From positions 1 to 64,000 of IMG/VR virus record IMGVR_UViG_3300047491_000255: a stretch of 64,000 nucleotides of DNA. One strand, given 5' to 3'. The translations under genes were made by a program, and so were the position numbers. The notes beneath the pieces are model-generated. The model ran no database searches, had not been told where the DNA came from, and worked only from the letters and a program-made list of their open reading frames with translations. The DNA comes from a virus. This document shows positions 55,007-62,430 of this stretch, piece after piece (the first letter of the stretch is position 1; each line of letters opens with the position of its first letter).

Positions 55007-55121
55007 ATCTTCTTGCTGCCCTTTTGCGAAAAAACTGAAAGGCTACTTTCGCAGCCATGCTGTCTAATCTGTCTATCACTGGCACCTCTATTTATGTGCC
55101 AAGTATCAGATATTTATTACA

Positions 55122-55394
55122 TCAGCAGTAGCAAATTTGCTTGAGGCTTCTCAAATGATCTACGAAGACACGAGCCTTGACTGTTCCTGTTCCTCCAAAA
55201 TACATTGCCTTTGTCCTAGCAAGGTCCTGGTCAGGAAGAGCAAACACGAAGACAACCTTCTTGCCTCCATCCGGCGTATTGGAAGTTTCTGTTGTCTTCA
55301 ACTGGAAATCGAGGCTGCAGAGGAATGCTGCGAAATACAGATCGGATGTACGATACAATCTGATAGTCGCAGGAGAACTATTTACTTCATTCAT
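55122..55394 (-). CDS. DUF5659-like small phage protein, 90 aa
   Basis: The pattern of a Tyr/Phe-rich start (LYFAAFLCSLDFQLK), then KVVFVFALPDQDL and a closing helix-like VDHLRSLKQICY resembles DUF5659-type phage proteins. The function of the family is unknown to me. ATG follows AAGGAGAAGGCTGC. Confidence 0.55.
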   Translation of the reverse strand: MNEVNSSPATIRLYRTSDLYFAAFLCSLDFQLKTTETSNTPDGGKKVVFVFALPDQDLARTKAMYFGGTGTVKARVFVDHLRSLKQICYC

Positions 55395-55407
55395 GCAGCC
55401 TTCTCCT

Positions 55408-55701
55408 TCATTTTACTTCTCGAACATCGCCGTTACCGTGATCGTAGGCTGCCAGGCGGACTGGAGCCTTTCGACCCTTTTGTCTATAAGCGGCTTTCGA
55501 GTTTTTAGCCTTCATCTCTTCTCCAAATTTAGACGAACGAATAAAATCTCCGCCTACCTTTACGGAGAGACTCAGCCCTTCATAGATACGGTTTGCCGTG
55601 CCTTTACATGAAGGACAGGGAGTAACCCGTGGTGCTTTACCAATCGGGTACTCCCCATCAAACCGTTTCCCGCATTTCTTGCATTGAAATGGAAACTGCA
55701 T
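55408..55701 (-). CDS. Zinc-ribbon protein, FmdB-like
   Basis: QCKKCGKRFDG and TPCPSCKGTA at residues 6-35 form two CxxC pairs, a zinc ribbon of the FmdB/regulatory type. The C-terminal half is basic and likely disordered (KNSKAAYRQKGRKAP). It could bind DNA or RNA. ATG 55701 follows GGGGGAG. Confidence 0.7.
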   Translation of the reverse strand: MQFPFQCKKCGKRFDGEYPIGKAPRVTPCPSCKGTANRIYEGLSLSVKVGGDFIRSSKFGEEMKAKNSKAAYRQKGRKAPVRLAAYDHGNGDVREVK

Positions 55702-55718
55702 GAATTACTCCCCCGTGA

Positions 55719-56681
55719 TTACCGGCATTCCTCGCCCAAACTCTTCGGCGGACGACCACGACGTGGTGCATCAACCTTTGGAGCCGTTTGAGCACTCAAC
55801 ATCTTCTCCAAACGGTCCAAACGAGCCTTCAGAGCCTCGTTTTCAGCCTTTAGACCCTCGTTCTGGGATACCATAGTGGACTGTTCAGAAGCCTCACCAA
55901 TGTCCTCGGGAGCCTCGCCATCGCCTTCTACGACACGAGCACCTACTTGGTCATCCCCTTCGACTACGGCTCTGCCTCTGAGCTTTGCAGATTCCTTCTT
56001 TCGGGTATCGGCCAACGCCTTAGCGTCTTCTTTCTTGGCATCAGCTTCTTCTCTGGAAGGAAGGTGTTGTCCGGCATTCATAGACATATGAGCTTTGCCG
56101 ACGAAACCAGCACCTAGATTATCATCTTTGACGACAGCCATCTTTACCGAACCAGTCGCCTTCAGACGAGCCCTCTCTGCGATGGAGCCAATATCCGTCT
56201 TACCCTTCAGACTCTCCAGACGATCTTCGACTGACTCATCGCCACGGATGATTTCCATGCCGTCAGTCTTGACCTTGGCTCTGGCAGCTTCCTTGGCCAG
56301 AGAGTTGATTTTCGACACCTTCGTTGCACTGATGTCAATTTCCTCATTGAGGTCCTGATCGGACTTGATAACCTGCATCTGCTGATCAGGCTTAAGAATC
56401 TTCTGCTGACTCACCGGCTTGGGACGAATTGCCTCAACGACTTCCGCTTTCGCCTCTTCGGAATAAGGAATCACCCAAGGATTATTCGGGAAGTTTTGAG
56501 AATGACGTTTCAGAACATCCAAGTCACGGGTATCATTGAAACGCCGACCGTCAATAATGAGCCTGCCATTAGACTCATCCAGTTCGATGACTGCTCCTGC
56601 TCGGAATGTTTCCTTGCAGTATCCAAAGTGAAGTTCCTTGACTGTCAGAATCCACTTCTCATTCGCTACTGTAGTAGCCAT
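55719..56681 (-). CDS. Charged coiled-coil protein with an AT-hook-like end
   Basis: About 320 residues. The N terminus is a small beta domain (WILTVKELHFGYCKETFRAG), followed by a long disordered Lys/Glu-rich middle. Near the end a leucine-zipper-like segment (LKAENEALKARLDRLEKML) precedes RRGRPPKS, an AT-hook-type DNA minor-groove motif. ATG 56681 follows GGAGGATGCA; longer starts add up to 15 residues. It may be a DNA-associated virion or nucleoid-like protein. Confidence 0.55.
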   Translation of the reverse strand: MATTVANEKWILTVKELHFGYCKETFRAGAVIELDESNGRLIIDGRRFNDTRDLDVLKRHSQNFPNNPWVIPYSEEAKAEVVEAIRPKPVSQQKILKPDQQMQVIKSDQDLNEEIDISATKVSKINSLAKEAARAKVKTDGMEIIRGDESVEDRLESLKGKTDIGSIAERARLKATGSVKMAVVKDDNLGAGFVGKAHMSMNAGQHLPSREEADAKKEDAKALADTRKKESAKLRGRAVVEGDDQVGARVVEGDGEAPEDIGEASEQSTMVSQNEGLKAENEALKARLDRLEKMLSAQTAPKVDAPRRGRPPKSLGEECR

Positions 56682-56762
56682 TGCATCCTCCATACTTATT
56701 AATACTTCCGAAGTTAGAACATCCAACTCCGTTTCCCGATGACTTTACGTCGCCGGAAATCC

Positions 56763-56945
56763 TTATGTCAGGTCCAATGCCCTCTGAACCTTAGACTTCA
56801 AAACCTCAATTTCTCCTGCAGTAACCGATGGTTCTTTCGATCCACGATGTCTGAATACAAAATGTTGCTGGTCTCCGTGCAACTTGGGAAGATTGTTTAC
56901 TTCTCTTTGATCATCTCGTGCAATCACACTAGTTGCCAAGATCAT
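56763..56945 (-). CDS. Small hypothetical protein, 60 aa
   Basis: ATG overlaps the end of the preceding 68-residue gene by 17 nt. The protein ends in a charged helix (AGEIEVLKSKVQRALDLT). No family recognised and no clear ribosome binding site, so it may be coupled. Confidence 0.4.
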   Translation of the reverse strand: MILATSVIARDDQREVNNLPKLHGDQQHFVFRHRGSKEPSVTAGEIEVLKSKVQRALDLT

Positions 56946-57135
56946 AAGTTGATGCCCCGAGAGACACCATGATGGTATTTAGCGTGACGAATGCTGCATC
57001 GTATACTGTGGGGTCTGCCAATTCAGCATTTCTGGCTATCAAAGAAACTGCCAGCGCATCACAATCAGCCTCTGTGATCGTAGCGGTCCGAACGATAGCG
57101 TCACACGAATTCTGAATAAGTTCTCTACTTGCCAT
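56929..57135 (-). CDS. Small hypothetical protein, 68 aa
   Basis: Helical, Ala/Asp-rich (DAIVRTATITEADCDALAV). ATG follows AAGGAG. Position among small virion genes suggests a structural accessory role, without motif support. Confidence 0.5.
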   Translation of the reverse strand: MASRELIQNSCDAIVRTATITEADCDALAVSLIARNAELADPTVYDAAFVTLNTIMVSLGASTYDLGN

Positions 57136-57146
57136 AATTCTTCTCC

Positions 57147-57578
57147 TTATACAACGGTGACTATCGAACCACCAACACCGCCGAACCTAGTTCCGGTTCC
57201 TAAACGCCTCTGAATAGCAAGAGTACTCTCCTGAATCCATCCGAGAACGTCCAAAACCGATTTCTCGGCGTCAGTGACAGGAAGCCTCTTCAGGTCTCGT
57301 CCTATCACATCAACCAATTCGACTATGACCGAAATAGGCTCAGTAGCCAAATTGCACTGATATGCACTTCCGACAGCCGCTGCCGTTGCCCTCTTAAAAT
57401 ACTCTTCTTTTAACCAAGGTCTTGTACCCGTGTTTGCAATGGGATCATAGAATGATGCCACACAAACTCGATACAGAAGTTCTTCCAATCCAGTTGGATT
57501 GGTAATCCTAGCATTCCTAGATGCATTACGCACCCAACGAGAATACTGCCAACTTGATCCGGCTCCGTTCCATGCCAT
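57147..57578 (-). CDS. Hypothetical protein, 143 aa
   Basis: The N terminus (MAWNGAGSSWQYSRWVRNASR) is Trp/Ser/Arg-rich, followed by helices (LEELLYRVCVASFYD, AEKSVLDVLGWIQES). No family recognised. ATG follows GGAGGAAGTGTT. Confidence 0.55.
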   Translation of the reverse strand: MAWNGAGSSWQYSRWVRNASRNARITNPTGLEELLYRVCVASFYDPIANTGTRPWLKEEYFKRATAAAVGSAYQCNLATEPISVIVELVDVIGRDLKRLPVTDAEKSVLDVLGWIQESTLAIQRRLGTGTRFGGVGGSIVTVV

Positions 57579-57626
57579 AACACTTCCTCCGCCTTACACT
57601 CACTCTTAGAGACTAAAATTGCTTAG

Positions 57627-57881
57627 TTATTGAGCAAGAAGCACCGTTGCCCAAGCACGAGCGAGCTGTTCAACCGTGTCTGTCGGACGAAGGTCTACTA
57701 TGCCGTAAGTCCGAAGCGGATGAGACTTAGCAGGACCAAGACGAGACAAGAGCTTATCGGCCAGCTTACCAACTGCATCTGGATCAGCCGCCATATCCTG
57801 CCCTATTCCCAATGCCTGTAACTCTTTCGCAACAGCAACCAGTTCCTGAGCGACCTTAACTTCATTCCGCTGAATAATCAT
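57627..57881 (-). CDS. Hypothetical protein, 84 aa
   Basis: Helical start (VKVAQELVAVAKELQALG) and a C-terminal segment with DTVEQLARAWATVLL. Not recognised. It lies 12 nt after the paralogue of the 7,192 gene. Confidence 0.55.
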   Translation of the reverse strand: MIIQRNEVKVAQELVAVAKELQALGIGQDMAADPDAVGKLADKLLSRLGPAKSHPLRTYGIVDLRPTDTVEQLARAWATVLLAQ

Positions 57882-57893
57882 GTCGATTCTCCT

Positions 57894-58130
57894 TTACGCC
57901 TTACCCGGAGTTTCAAATTTTCCAGGACGATCAGAATGCGGGATCACAACGCCAGCATTATTTCTCTCTCCACCAACCGCAGAACCATGATTGGTCTTCA
58001 AAGGCGCCGTGTTCAAAGCCTTTCCAATAACCCTCGTCTTGGCATCCATCAGAACGGGAATACCGCCCTCATTGGCTGCTACTTCGATTTCATTCTGCTG
58101 CTTATCCGTCGGATTACTCCTGTAGACCAT
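57894..58130 (-). CDS. Small conserved phage protein, paralogue of the protein at 7,192
   Basis: ATG 58130 follows GGGAGGA. The 78-residue product starts MVYRSNPTDKQQ and ends KFETPGKA, matching the 7,192 protein at both ends with GSAVGG in the middle. The first in-frame ATG at 58190 would add 20 residues without support. It opens the virion module just after a terminator. Two copies at opposite module ends suggest a conserved small structural component. Confidence 0.6.
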   Translation of the reverse strand: MVYRSNPTDKQQNEIEVAANEGGIPVLMDAKTRVIGKALNTAPLKTNHGSAVGGERNNAGVVIPHSDRPGKFETPGKA

Positions 58131-58215
58131 AATCATTCCTCCCTTTCTCTGAACAATCTTTTGACCGTGCGATCCTACACCTATATACAAAATATCAAAG
58201 AATTATTACTATAAA

Positions 58216-58259
58216 GAAAAAAGGGAGTCAATACCGTTTCCAGTATCAACTCCCTTTTT
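58216..58259 (-). terminator. Rho-independent terminator after the Ro60 gene
   Basis: AGGGAGT/ACTCCCT with an inner GTAT/ATAC pairing forms a strong hairpin. It is flanked by A and T runs on both sides, so it can stop transcription from either strand. It lies 17 nt after the Ro60 stop. Confidence 0.8.
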
Positions 58260-58275
58260 GTTTTACCCGTAAAGA

Positions 58276-60030
58276 CTACTTCACGGTCCACTTCTCACGA
58301 ACCTGCTCCACTGTCGGCAGAGCAACCGTTCCTCCAATGCCCTCGGCTTGAAGCATCATAGAGAAAATCTTCTCACTGAAGCCTCCAACTTGATTGACAT
58401 GATCCCCGGCATCAACCGGAGCATCGCCGTACCCGTTAAGGTGAACGAGGTGGAGCCAAGTCTCAGCCGCAGCCTTACTTGACTTCCTGTACTTCGCCCA
58501 TGCATCTGCAAACGGCTGACCACCACCATTTTGACAATCGACCCACATCTGGCAGTCTGTCAGGATGATTACCCGTGCCGGAGTCTTACCCGAATTGATC
58601 AGGTGTTCAATGCACAAATGACCATTCGTTCCACCCCCATTACCAGACTTCTTCACCTTCTCACAGACGCCCATAACGGTATTCGTCTTGGCGAAGCGAA
58701 CCTCCTTCACATTCGTTCCGAAAGAGAATAAATATGCCCTCTCGCACGCCTTGGCTGCGATTCCCGCAAGCATGTTCGCTGCATCACGACAGTCACGAGC
58801 CGACCTCTCAGACAGAGTGTTACTCGTCATTGAACCAGAGTTATCAGCAAACAGCATGGTCTCACCCGGAATAACCGGGATATTGTAACATGACTCGTTT
58901 GCGGCTAGTTCAATAGCTGCCTCGACCTCCGATAAGTCTGCAAGATCGAATTCGCCAGACATCCCATCCAGTGCCGTCTTCGCAGACAGGAACCTGAACG
59001 GCAGTTGCTTCGACTTCACAACCTCGTCCTTGTTCGAGAGCTTGTCCGACACCTTCTGAATGACATCCTTGGAAACCTTCGCCTCTATGATGTTCCGCAG
59101 GTTACGAAGAAGAGCCATGTAACCGACCAGACCATTGTTGATCAGGAACGACCACACCGCATTCTTCTCCTTGCCGAATTGAGACAGCAAGACCTCCCAA
59201 TTGACCTGTGACTTCTTCGCCAGATCACGAGCCTCATCGTCAAACACCGTCTTCTTCGCCAACTCCTTACGAGCGGCGATGATCGGAGTCTTTGCAGGGT
59301 CATCGATCTTCCCGGTGATGAAATACTTGGCAACCTCACCATTCAAAGGCCAACCAGCCTTACGAGGAAGCCAGCAAAGCACGTCCTTCCAAGTCGGGAA
59401 GCCAGTGTCGTCATACTTCATCAGTCCACGCTCACCGAACTTACCCACCGCATCAGACAGACCGGTAGCCAAACTATTCGGCAGATTCTTCAGTCCGAAC
59501 AGAAACCGATGAACCAGCAAACAGGTCTTCACCTCGTCCGGACGCTTCACGATGTACGGAGCGTACTTCCGTACCAAAGGCTTCGTGCCATCAACATGAG
59601 AGGCCAACACCAATAAGACCTGCGGGGTCAAACGGATGTTCATCTCGTTACGAAGCCAGTTGGCGATAGCCAGAATGTCCTCGGGAGTCTTACCCCGTGC
59701 AACATCCAAAGCCGTAGAAATCACCTCACGGGCAGTTTCCGGGAGCTCATCACAGGTGATAAAGCCCTTCAGCTTGCCATCCACGATCTCCAGCCTCTCG
59801 GCCAGCTTATCGAACTTGCCACCAGTCCCACGCTTCGGCACACAGACCGCAGCATTATAGAACTTCGGCTCTGCGAAAAACGAACCACCAGTCATGGTGA
59901 TGAGCTTCAACGCCGGGTCAGAGACCTCAAACGCCACTCCACCTGCCCGGTTGACCGTAACAGTCTTTGCGTTGCTCGGCAGACGTGCCGCCGCAGCCCT
60001 CTTCCTCGCTACCGTCTTGAACGTGCTCAT
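58276..60030 (-). CDS. Ro60/TROVE-domain RNA-binding protein
   Basis: The 584-residue protein has a HEAT-type TROVE ring in the first 370 residues, with MALLRNLRNI near 305 matching the conserved ALLRNL segment. A von Willebrand A domain follows, whose MIDAS motif DNSGSM lies at 396-401 and DCQMW near 505. Ro60 binds misfolded RNA ends in its ring and Y RNAs outside. Bacterial relatives work with Y RNA and PNPase in RNA decay. ATG 60030 follows AAGGAGG; an upstream frame to 60111 is not supported. It is transcribed next to an RNA cluster. Confidence 0.9.
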   Translation of the reverse strand: MSTFKTVARKRAAAARLPSNAKTVTVNRAGGVAFEVSDPALKLITMTGGSFFAEPKFYNAAVCVPKRGTGGKFDKLAERLEIVDGKLKGFITCDELPETAREVISTALDVARGKTPEDILAIANWLRNEMNIRLTPQVLLVLASHVDGTKPLVRKYAPYIVKRPDEVKTCLLVHRFLFGLKNLPNSLATGLSDAVGKFGERGLMKYDDTGFPTWKDVLCWLPRKAGWPLNGEVAKYFITGKIDDPAKTPIIAARKELAKKTVFDDEARDLAKKSQVNWEVLLSQFGKEKNAVWSFLINNGLVGYMALLRNLRNIIEAKVSKDVIQKVSDKLSNKDEVVKSKQLPFRFLSAKTALDGMSGEFDLADLSEVEAAIELAANESCYNIPVIPGETMLFADNSGSMTSNTLSERSARDCRDAANMLAGIAAKACERAYLFSFGTNVKEVRFAKTNTVMGVCEKVKKSGNGGGTNGHLCIEHLINSGKTPARVIILTDCQMWVDCQNGGGQPFADAWAKYRKSSKAAAETWLHLVHLNGYGDAPVDAGDHVNQVGGFSEKIFSMMLQAEGIGGTVALPTVEQVREKWTVK

Positions 60031-60130
60031 TCTTCTATCATCCTCCTTGAAGGTGACATTTCTGCCACCAATTCTGTGCCTTACGGCACCCTTATTATCA
60101 ATGTTCCACATAGAACATTGCCATCCTAAA

Positions 60131-60166
60131 AAACAAAAAACCGAACATCCTTTTATAGATGTCCGG
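60131..60166 (-). terminator. Terminator after the tRNA-Met gene
   Basis: Minus-strand stem CCG-ACATC/GATGT-CGG (60166-60141) is followed by TTTTTTG. It ends the transcript carrying the tRNA and, probably, the hairpin RNA candidate upstream. The Ro60 gene begins about 100 nt further on. Confidence 0.75.
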
Positions 60167-60173
60167 CTTTGAT

Positions 60174-60250
60174 TGGTAGCGGGGGCAGGATTTGAACCTG
60201 CGACCTTCAGGTTATGAACCTGCTAAGCTACCTGGCTGCTCCACCCCGCA
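60174..60250 (-). tRNA. tRNA-Met (anticodon CAT), initiator type
   Basis: A complete 77-nt cloverleaf with encoded CCA. Anticodon loop TTCATAA, T arm GGTTCAAATCC. Initiator features: bases 1 and 72 (T-T) do not pair, A11-U24 is present in the D stem, and the anticodon stem has G30-C40 and G31-C39. The third pair is A29-U41 rather than G-C. The sequence is close to bacterial tRNA-fMet. A phage-carried initiator tRNA would raise initiation capacity. Confidence 0.9.
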
Positions 60251-60273
60251 ATCAAAAGCCGACACCGATAGAC

Positions 60274-60340
60274 GTTTGTGGTGTTTTTTCCCATTAAAAT
60301 CTCTGATCTTGGCCGCTAAAGCGTCCATCCAACCACAAAC
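60274..60340. other. Inverted repeat between the tRNA and the hairpin RNA candidate
   Basis: GTTTGTGGT (60274-60282) and ACCACAAAC (60332-60340) form a perfect 9-bp stem with a 49-nt loop. It could be part of the same transcript as the hairpin RNA and tRNA. No coding frame lies here. Confidence 0.4.
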
Positions 60341-60357
60341 TGAAGGCATCAACCAAA

Positions 60358-60453
60358 TCTTGTGAACTAATCAAACTCCAATAGTCGCATTGAGAACGCT
60401 GTCTTTTCTATAGAAGTATCTCAACACTGAAGGAGTTTGATTAGTTCACAAGA
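60358..60453 (-). ncRNA. Long hairpin RNA candidate next to the Ro60 gene
   Basis: A perfect 21-bp inverted repeat (60359-60379 with 60432-60452), extended by one more pair at its base, closes a loop in which TAGT/ACTG and TTGAGA/TCTCAA pair again. The whole is a 96-nt rod with a 20-nt apical loop. It does not end in a T run. A promoter lies just upstream on the minus strand. Size and a long terminal stem are like Y RNAs, the usual partners of Ro60, but no conserved Y-RNA sequence is recognised. Confidence 0.5.
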
Positions 60454-60455
60454 AT

Positions 60456-60485
60456 ACTATACTCTCTATCTCTGAAAGTTTGCAA
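60456..60485 (-). promoter_or_regulatory. Sigma70-type promoter for the hairpin RNA/tRNA
   Basis: Minus strand: TTGCAA (60485-60480), an 18-nt spacer and TATAGT (60461-60456). Four and five of six bases match consensus. The start of transcription would fall within a few bases of the base of the hairpin at 60453. Confidence 0.5.
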
Positions 60486-60509
60486 CACTTTTTTCGACTT
60501 TCAGAAAAA

Positions 60510-60917
60510 TGGTGGAGGCGAGGAGAGTCGAACTCCTGTCCGCATGACACATACTACCTAACATACACATGCTTCTTCACGATTCTTATCGACCCCGGAC
60601 TTGGTCTATCCCGTCTTTCCGAGATGTCTTTGACTATCTACCCCGGTGCGTCTCATTCCCGGTATCATCTGTCTTTGCAGATCGTCACCCACATTCTTTA
60701 ATCCTCATCCAGATGTCGTGGAGACTCTGGCGTTTTGGAGGTGTGCTGTTAAGCAGCCGCCAGCATCGGAGCAGCCGAAGCCGGACCGAAGAACCAGCGA
60801 GTCACCGATCCAACAGTTTTGCCTGTTAGTGTTTTTCAGGAAAGATTTACGAGGCCAACCTGAGTCCTCGGCATGTCATCAGGTTTCAACACCACACGTC
60901 GAATACCTTACGCCCCC
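60510..60917 (-). ncRNA. ssrA: Transfer-messenger RNA
   Basis: 408 nt. The 5' end GGGGGCG pairs with CGCCTCC at the 3' end, followed by ACCA. TTCGACG near the 5' end and GGAGTTCGACTCTCC near the 3' end form the tRNA-like domain, which has no anticodon. The tag frame lies at about 60,823-60,749: it begins near GGC AAA ACT and ends with PMLAAA before TAA, the usual Ala-rich C terminus. The tag is about 24 residues and contains RWFFGP, an unusually aromatic stretch; its exact first codon is an inference. Role: rescue of stalled ribosomes. Confidence 0.9.
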
Positions 60918-61223
60918 ATTATCAAAGAACAGTCGGGCTTTCATGCACCCGATGAGAGGTTTCGGACTAAGCCTACTTCCAGCAGATTGTTACGTCACTT
61001 CTTTATACTCGGTTGGCAACCAGAACAATCAACAGTTTCGCCGACGATTACCGAGTTGAACATCGCTCCTACCTTGCAGCAGCTAGGCAACCTGCATCAT
61101 CGAGCGGAATACCGATGTCCATCTATCCACTCGTCATCATTACATTACCAGATTCCTTCCAGAATACAATAAAAAATTTTTGGTGACCTCTCCCTCCCGT
61201 CAAGCAGTACCAGAAGCATCTGG
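60918..61223 (-). other. Non-coding stretch upstream of the tmRNA
   Basis: About 300 nt without a plausible gene. On the minus strand ACTCGGT/ACCGAGT (about 61,056-61,007) encloses a GGTTG-CC-AACC-like hairpin, and TCGGG/CCCGA forms another just before the tmRNA. I see no tRNA and no clear promoter. It may be a long tmRNA leader or an unknown RNA. Confidence 0.35.
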
Positions 61224-61421
61224 CTACTTTAGCCCTAAGTTGGGTGTATCGTCGTCCGCAAAGAAAACGTCATGGCATTCCCACGCTGGAGGCCCGCAGT
61301 GGTAGCAGTTGGTTTTAGGATCGTCTGGGTCTTGGTTCCTGTCGGAACACGTCTTGCATGGGTCAGGAACACCCAGCAAGGCGTCCGATGCTACCTTCAT
61401 CTGCTCGATTCGCTCACTCAT
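61224..61421 (-). CDS. Small cassette gene, 65 aa, with cysteine pairs
   Basis: ATG 61421 lies in GAGGCTCCGAAATGA, a start context repeated at 62146. The protein has CKTC, NCYHCG and ECHD, giving five cysteines and several histidines, so a small zinc protein is likely. The function is unknown. Confidence 0.55.
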   Translation of the reverse strand: MSERIEQMKVASDALLGVPDPCKTCSDRNQDPDDPKTNCYHCGPPAWECHDVFFADDDTPNLGLK

Positions 61422-61434
61422 TTCGGAGCCTCAA
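61391..61434. repeat. Direct repeat, copy 1, at a cassette gene start
   Basis: CTACCTTCAT ... TCATTTCGGAGCCTCAAC, 44 nt, matches 62,118-62,160 with a few changes and one deletion. It covers the start codons of two small genes. In one copy the preceding gene reads it in a different frame from the other, so conservation is at DNA level. Confidence 0.7.
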
Positions 61435-61635
61435 CCTTGTGTTCTGTATGTACTCTTCGAGATACGCTTGGCAGATTCGACGCATTTCCATCCAAGACTG
61501 GCGGCCTGCCTTGCGACCGTACATGAGCCGTAGTTGCACGTTCGGAGGCGCGGCCAAGAACATGCGTTGATATGGGTGCAGAACCATTTGCTCCTCCGTA
61601 TGCCGGGGAGTGGCAGGCGTTTCAGGTGCGGTCAT
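61414..61635 (-). CDS. Small cassette gene, 73 aa
   Basis: ATG 61635 follows GAGGAGAACCGAA. An earlier ATG at 61689 overlaps the preceding stop but lacks a ribosome binding site. The protein has YGRKAGRQSWMEMRRICQAY, a basic helix. Its stop overlaps the next start. Confidence 0.55.
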   Translation of the reverse strand: MTAPETPATPRHTEEQMVLHPYQRMFLAAPPNVQLRLMYGRKAGRQSWMEMRRICQAYLEEYIQNTRLRLRNE

Positions 61636-61685
61636 TTCGGTTCTCCTCGCTCCCCGGAAACGGAGAGCACGGTGTTCGGCGCTAC

Positions 61686-61871
61686 TCATTTCGGCATCAC
61701 TCGCAATTCGGACCACAGTGCGTCCCAATAGGTCGCCTTCGGTCCGCTGGTGAACTTGTTGAACGCCCTCGCCTCTAAATAGGGCTGCATGAGCAACAAC
61801 AGCGACGGCCCGACAACCAGCAGCGCAAGCACGATGAATACAAAACTTATCTTCACATCTTCCTTGTTCAT
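61686..61871 (-). CDS. Small membrane protein, 61 aa
   Basis: One clear membrane segment (VFIVLALLVVGPSLLLLM) follows a short charged N terminus (MNKEDVKI). ATG follows AAGGAAACGACG. A perfect GGAGCGCC/GGCGCTCC hairpin lies about 20 nt upstream. The product would sit in the inner membrane; a lysis or superinfection-exclusion role cannot be told. Confidence 0.6.
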   Translation of the reverse strand: MNKEDVKISFVFIVLALLVVGPSLLLLMQPYLEARAFNKFTSGPKATYWDALWSELRVMPK

Positions 61872-61918
61872 CGTCGTTTCCTTTCAAAGCGGAGCGCCAA
61901 CAAGGCGCTCCAGTTGAC

Positions 61919-62146
61919 TCACTTCGCTTGCAACTGAGTTTTGTCGTTCGGCGTCACGAGTACTTGCGTGACCTTGCCACGTCCTTCCGCCTCGGCACGC
62001 TTGTAGTGGTCTGGCGAGCACATGCGGACGACCAACTCAGACGGGTACAGGTGGCGATATTCGCTTTTCTCGGCGTCCCACCACGCCCACAGAACCGCCG
62101 AACCAGGCGTTTGAGGGCTACCTTCATTCTTCGCTTCGCTCGTCAT
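61919..62146 (-). CDS. Small cassette gene, 75 aa
   Basis: ATG 62146 overlaps the preceding TGA within CCGAAATGA. The protein (PGSAVLWAWWDAEKSEYRH) is acidic-basic mixed with aromatic residues. Bases 62,097-62,110 within its first codons form the CGCC-GAACCA-GGCG hairpin. No family recognised. Confidence 0.55.
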   Translation of the reverse strand: MTSEAKNEGSPQTPGSAVLWAWWDAEKSEYRHLYPSELVVRMCSPDHYKRAEAEGRGKVTQVLVTPNDKTQLQAK

Positions 62147-62160
62147 TTCGGAGCCTCAAC
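62118..62160. repeat. Direct repeat, copy 2, at a cassette gene start
   Basis: Forty-three nt matching 61,391-61,434, ending TCATTTCGGAGCCTCAAC. It spans the start of the 75-residue gene and the end of the 95-residue gene. Confidence 0.7.
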
Positions 62161-62430
62161 TCTCTCGTAGGGCGAAACCACGACGCGCTCAGTACGCTCG
62201 ATGATCCGATGCCGATACGTTTCGCCATGTCCGCGATTTGTTTCACATTCATGTCTCAGTTTGTGAATAGCTTCTTGCAGCGCCTTGCACTCTGGGATGT
62301 CCGGGTCGGCATACCATCCATCGCGGCAGTCGGGTCTTGCCTCTTGGACGACGAATCGCCGAACCAAGCGGTCCAGCGGATGAGCGCCAACGGCGTCATT
62401 CGCAAATGGTGGCTTTGTGGTGGCGCTCAT
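62143..62430 (-). CDS. Small cassette gene, 95 aa
   Basis: The protein has DCRDGWYADPDIPECKAL and a His/Arg-rich helix (HKLRHECETNRGHGETYRHR). It overlaps the genes on both sides by four bases. A repeat-type hairpin (62,358-62,380) lies in its first codons. The function is unknown. Confidence 0.55.
   Translation of the reverse strand: MSATTKPPFANDAVGAHPLDRLVRRFVVQEARPDCRDGWYADPDIPECKALQEAIHKLRHECETNRGHGETYRHRIIERTERVVVSPYERVEAPK

Noticed and set aside
60262-60290. Plus-strand terminator (ACACC/GGTGT then TTTTT)
   Set aside because: There is no plus-strand gene to terminate, and the stem is only five pairs with a 13-nt loop.
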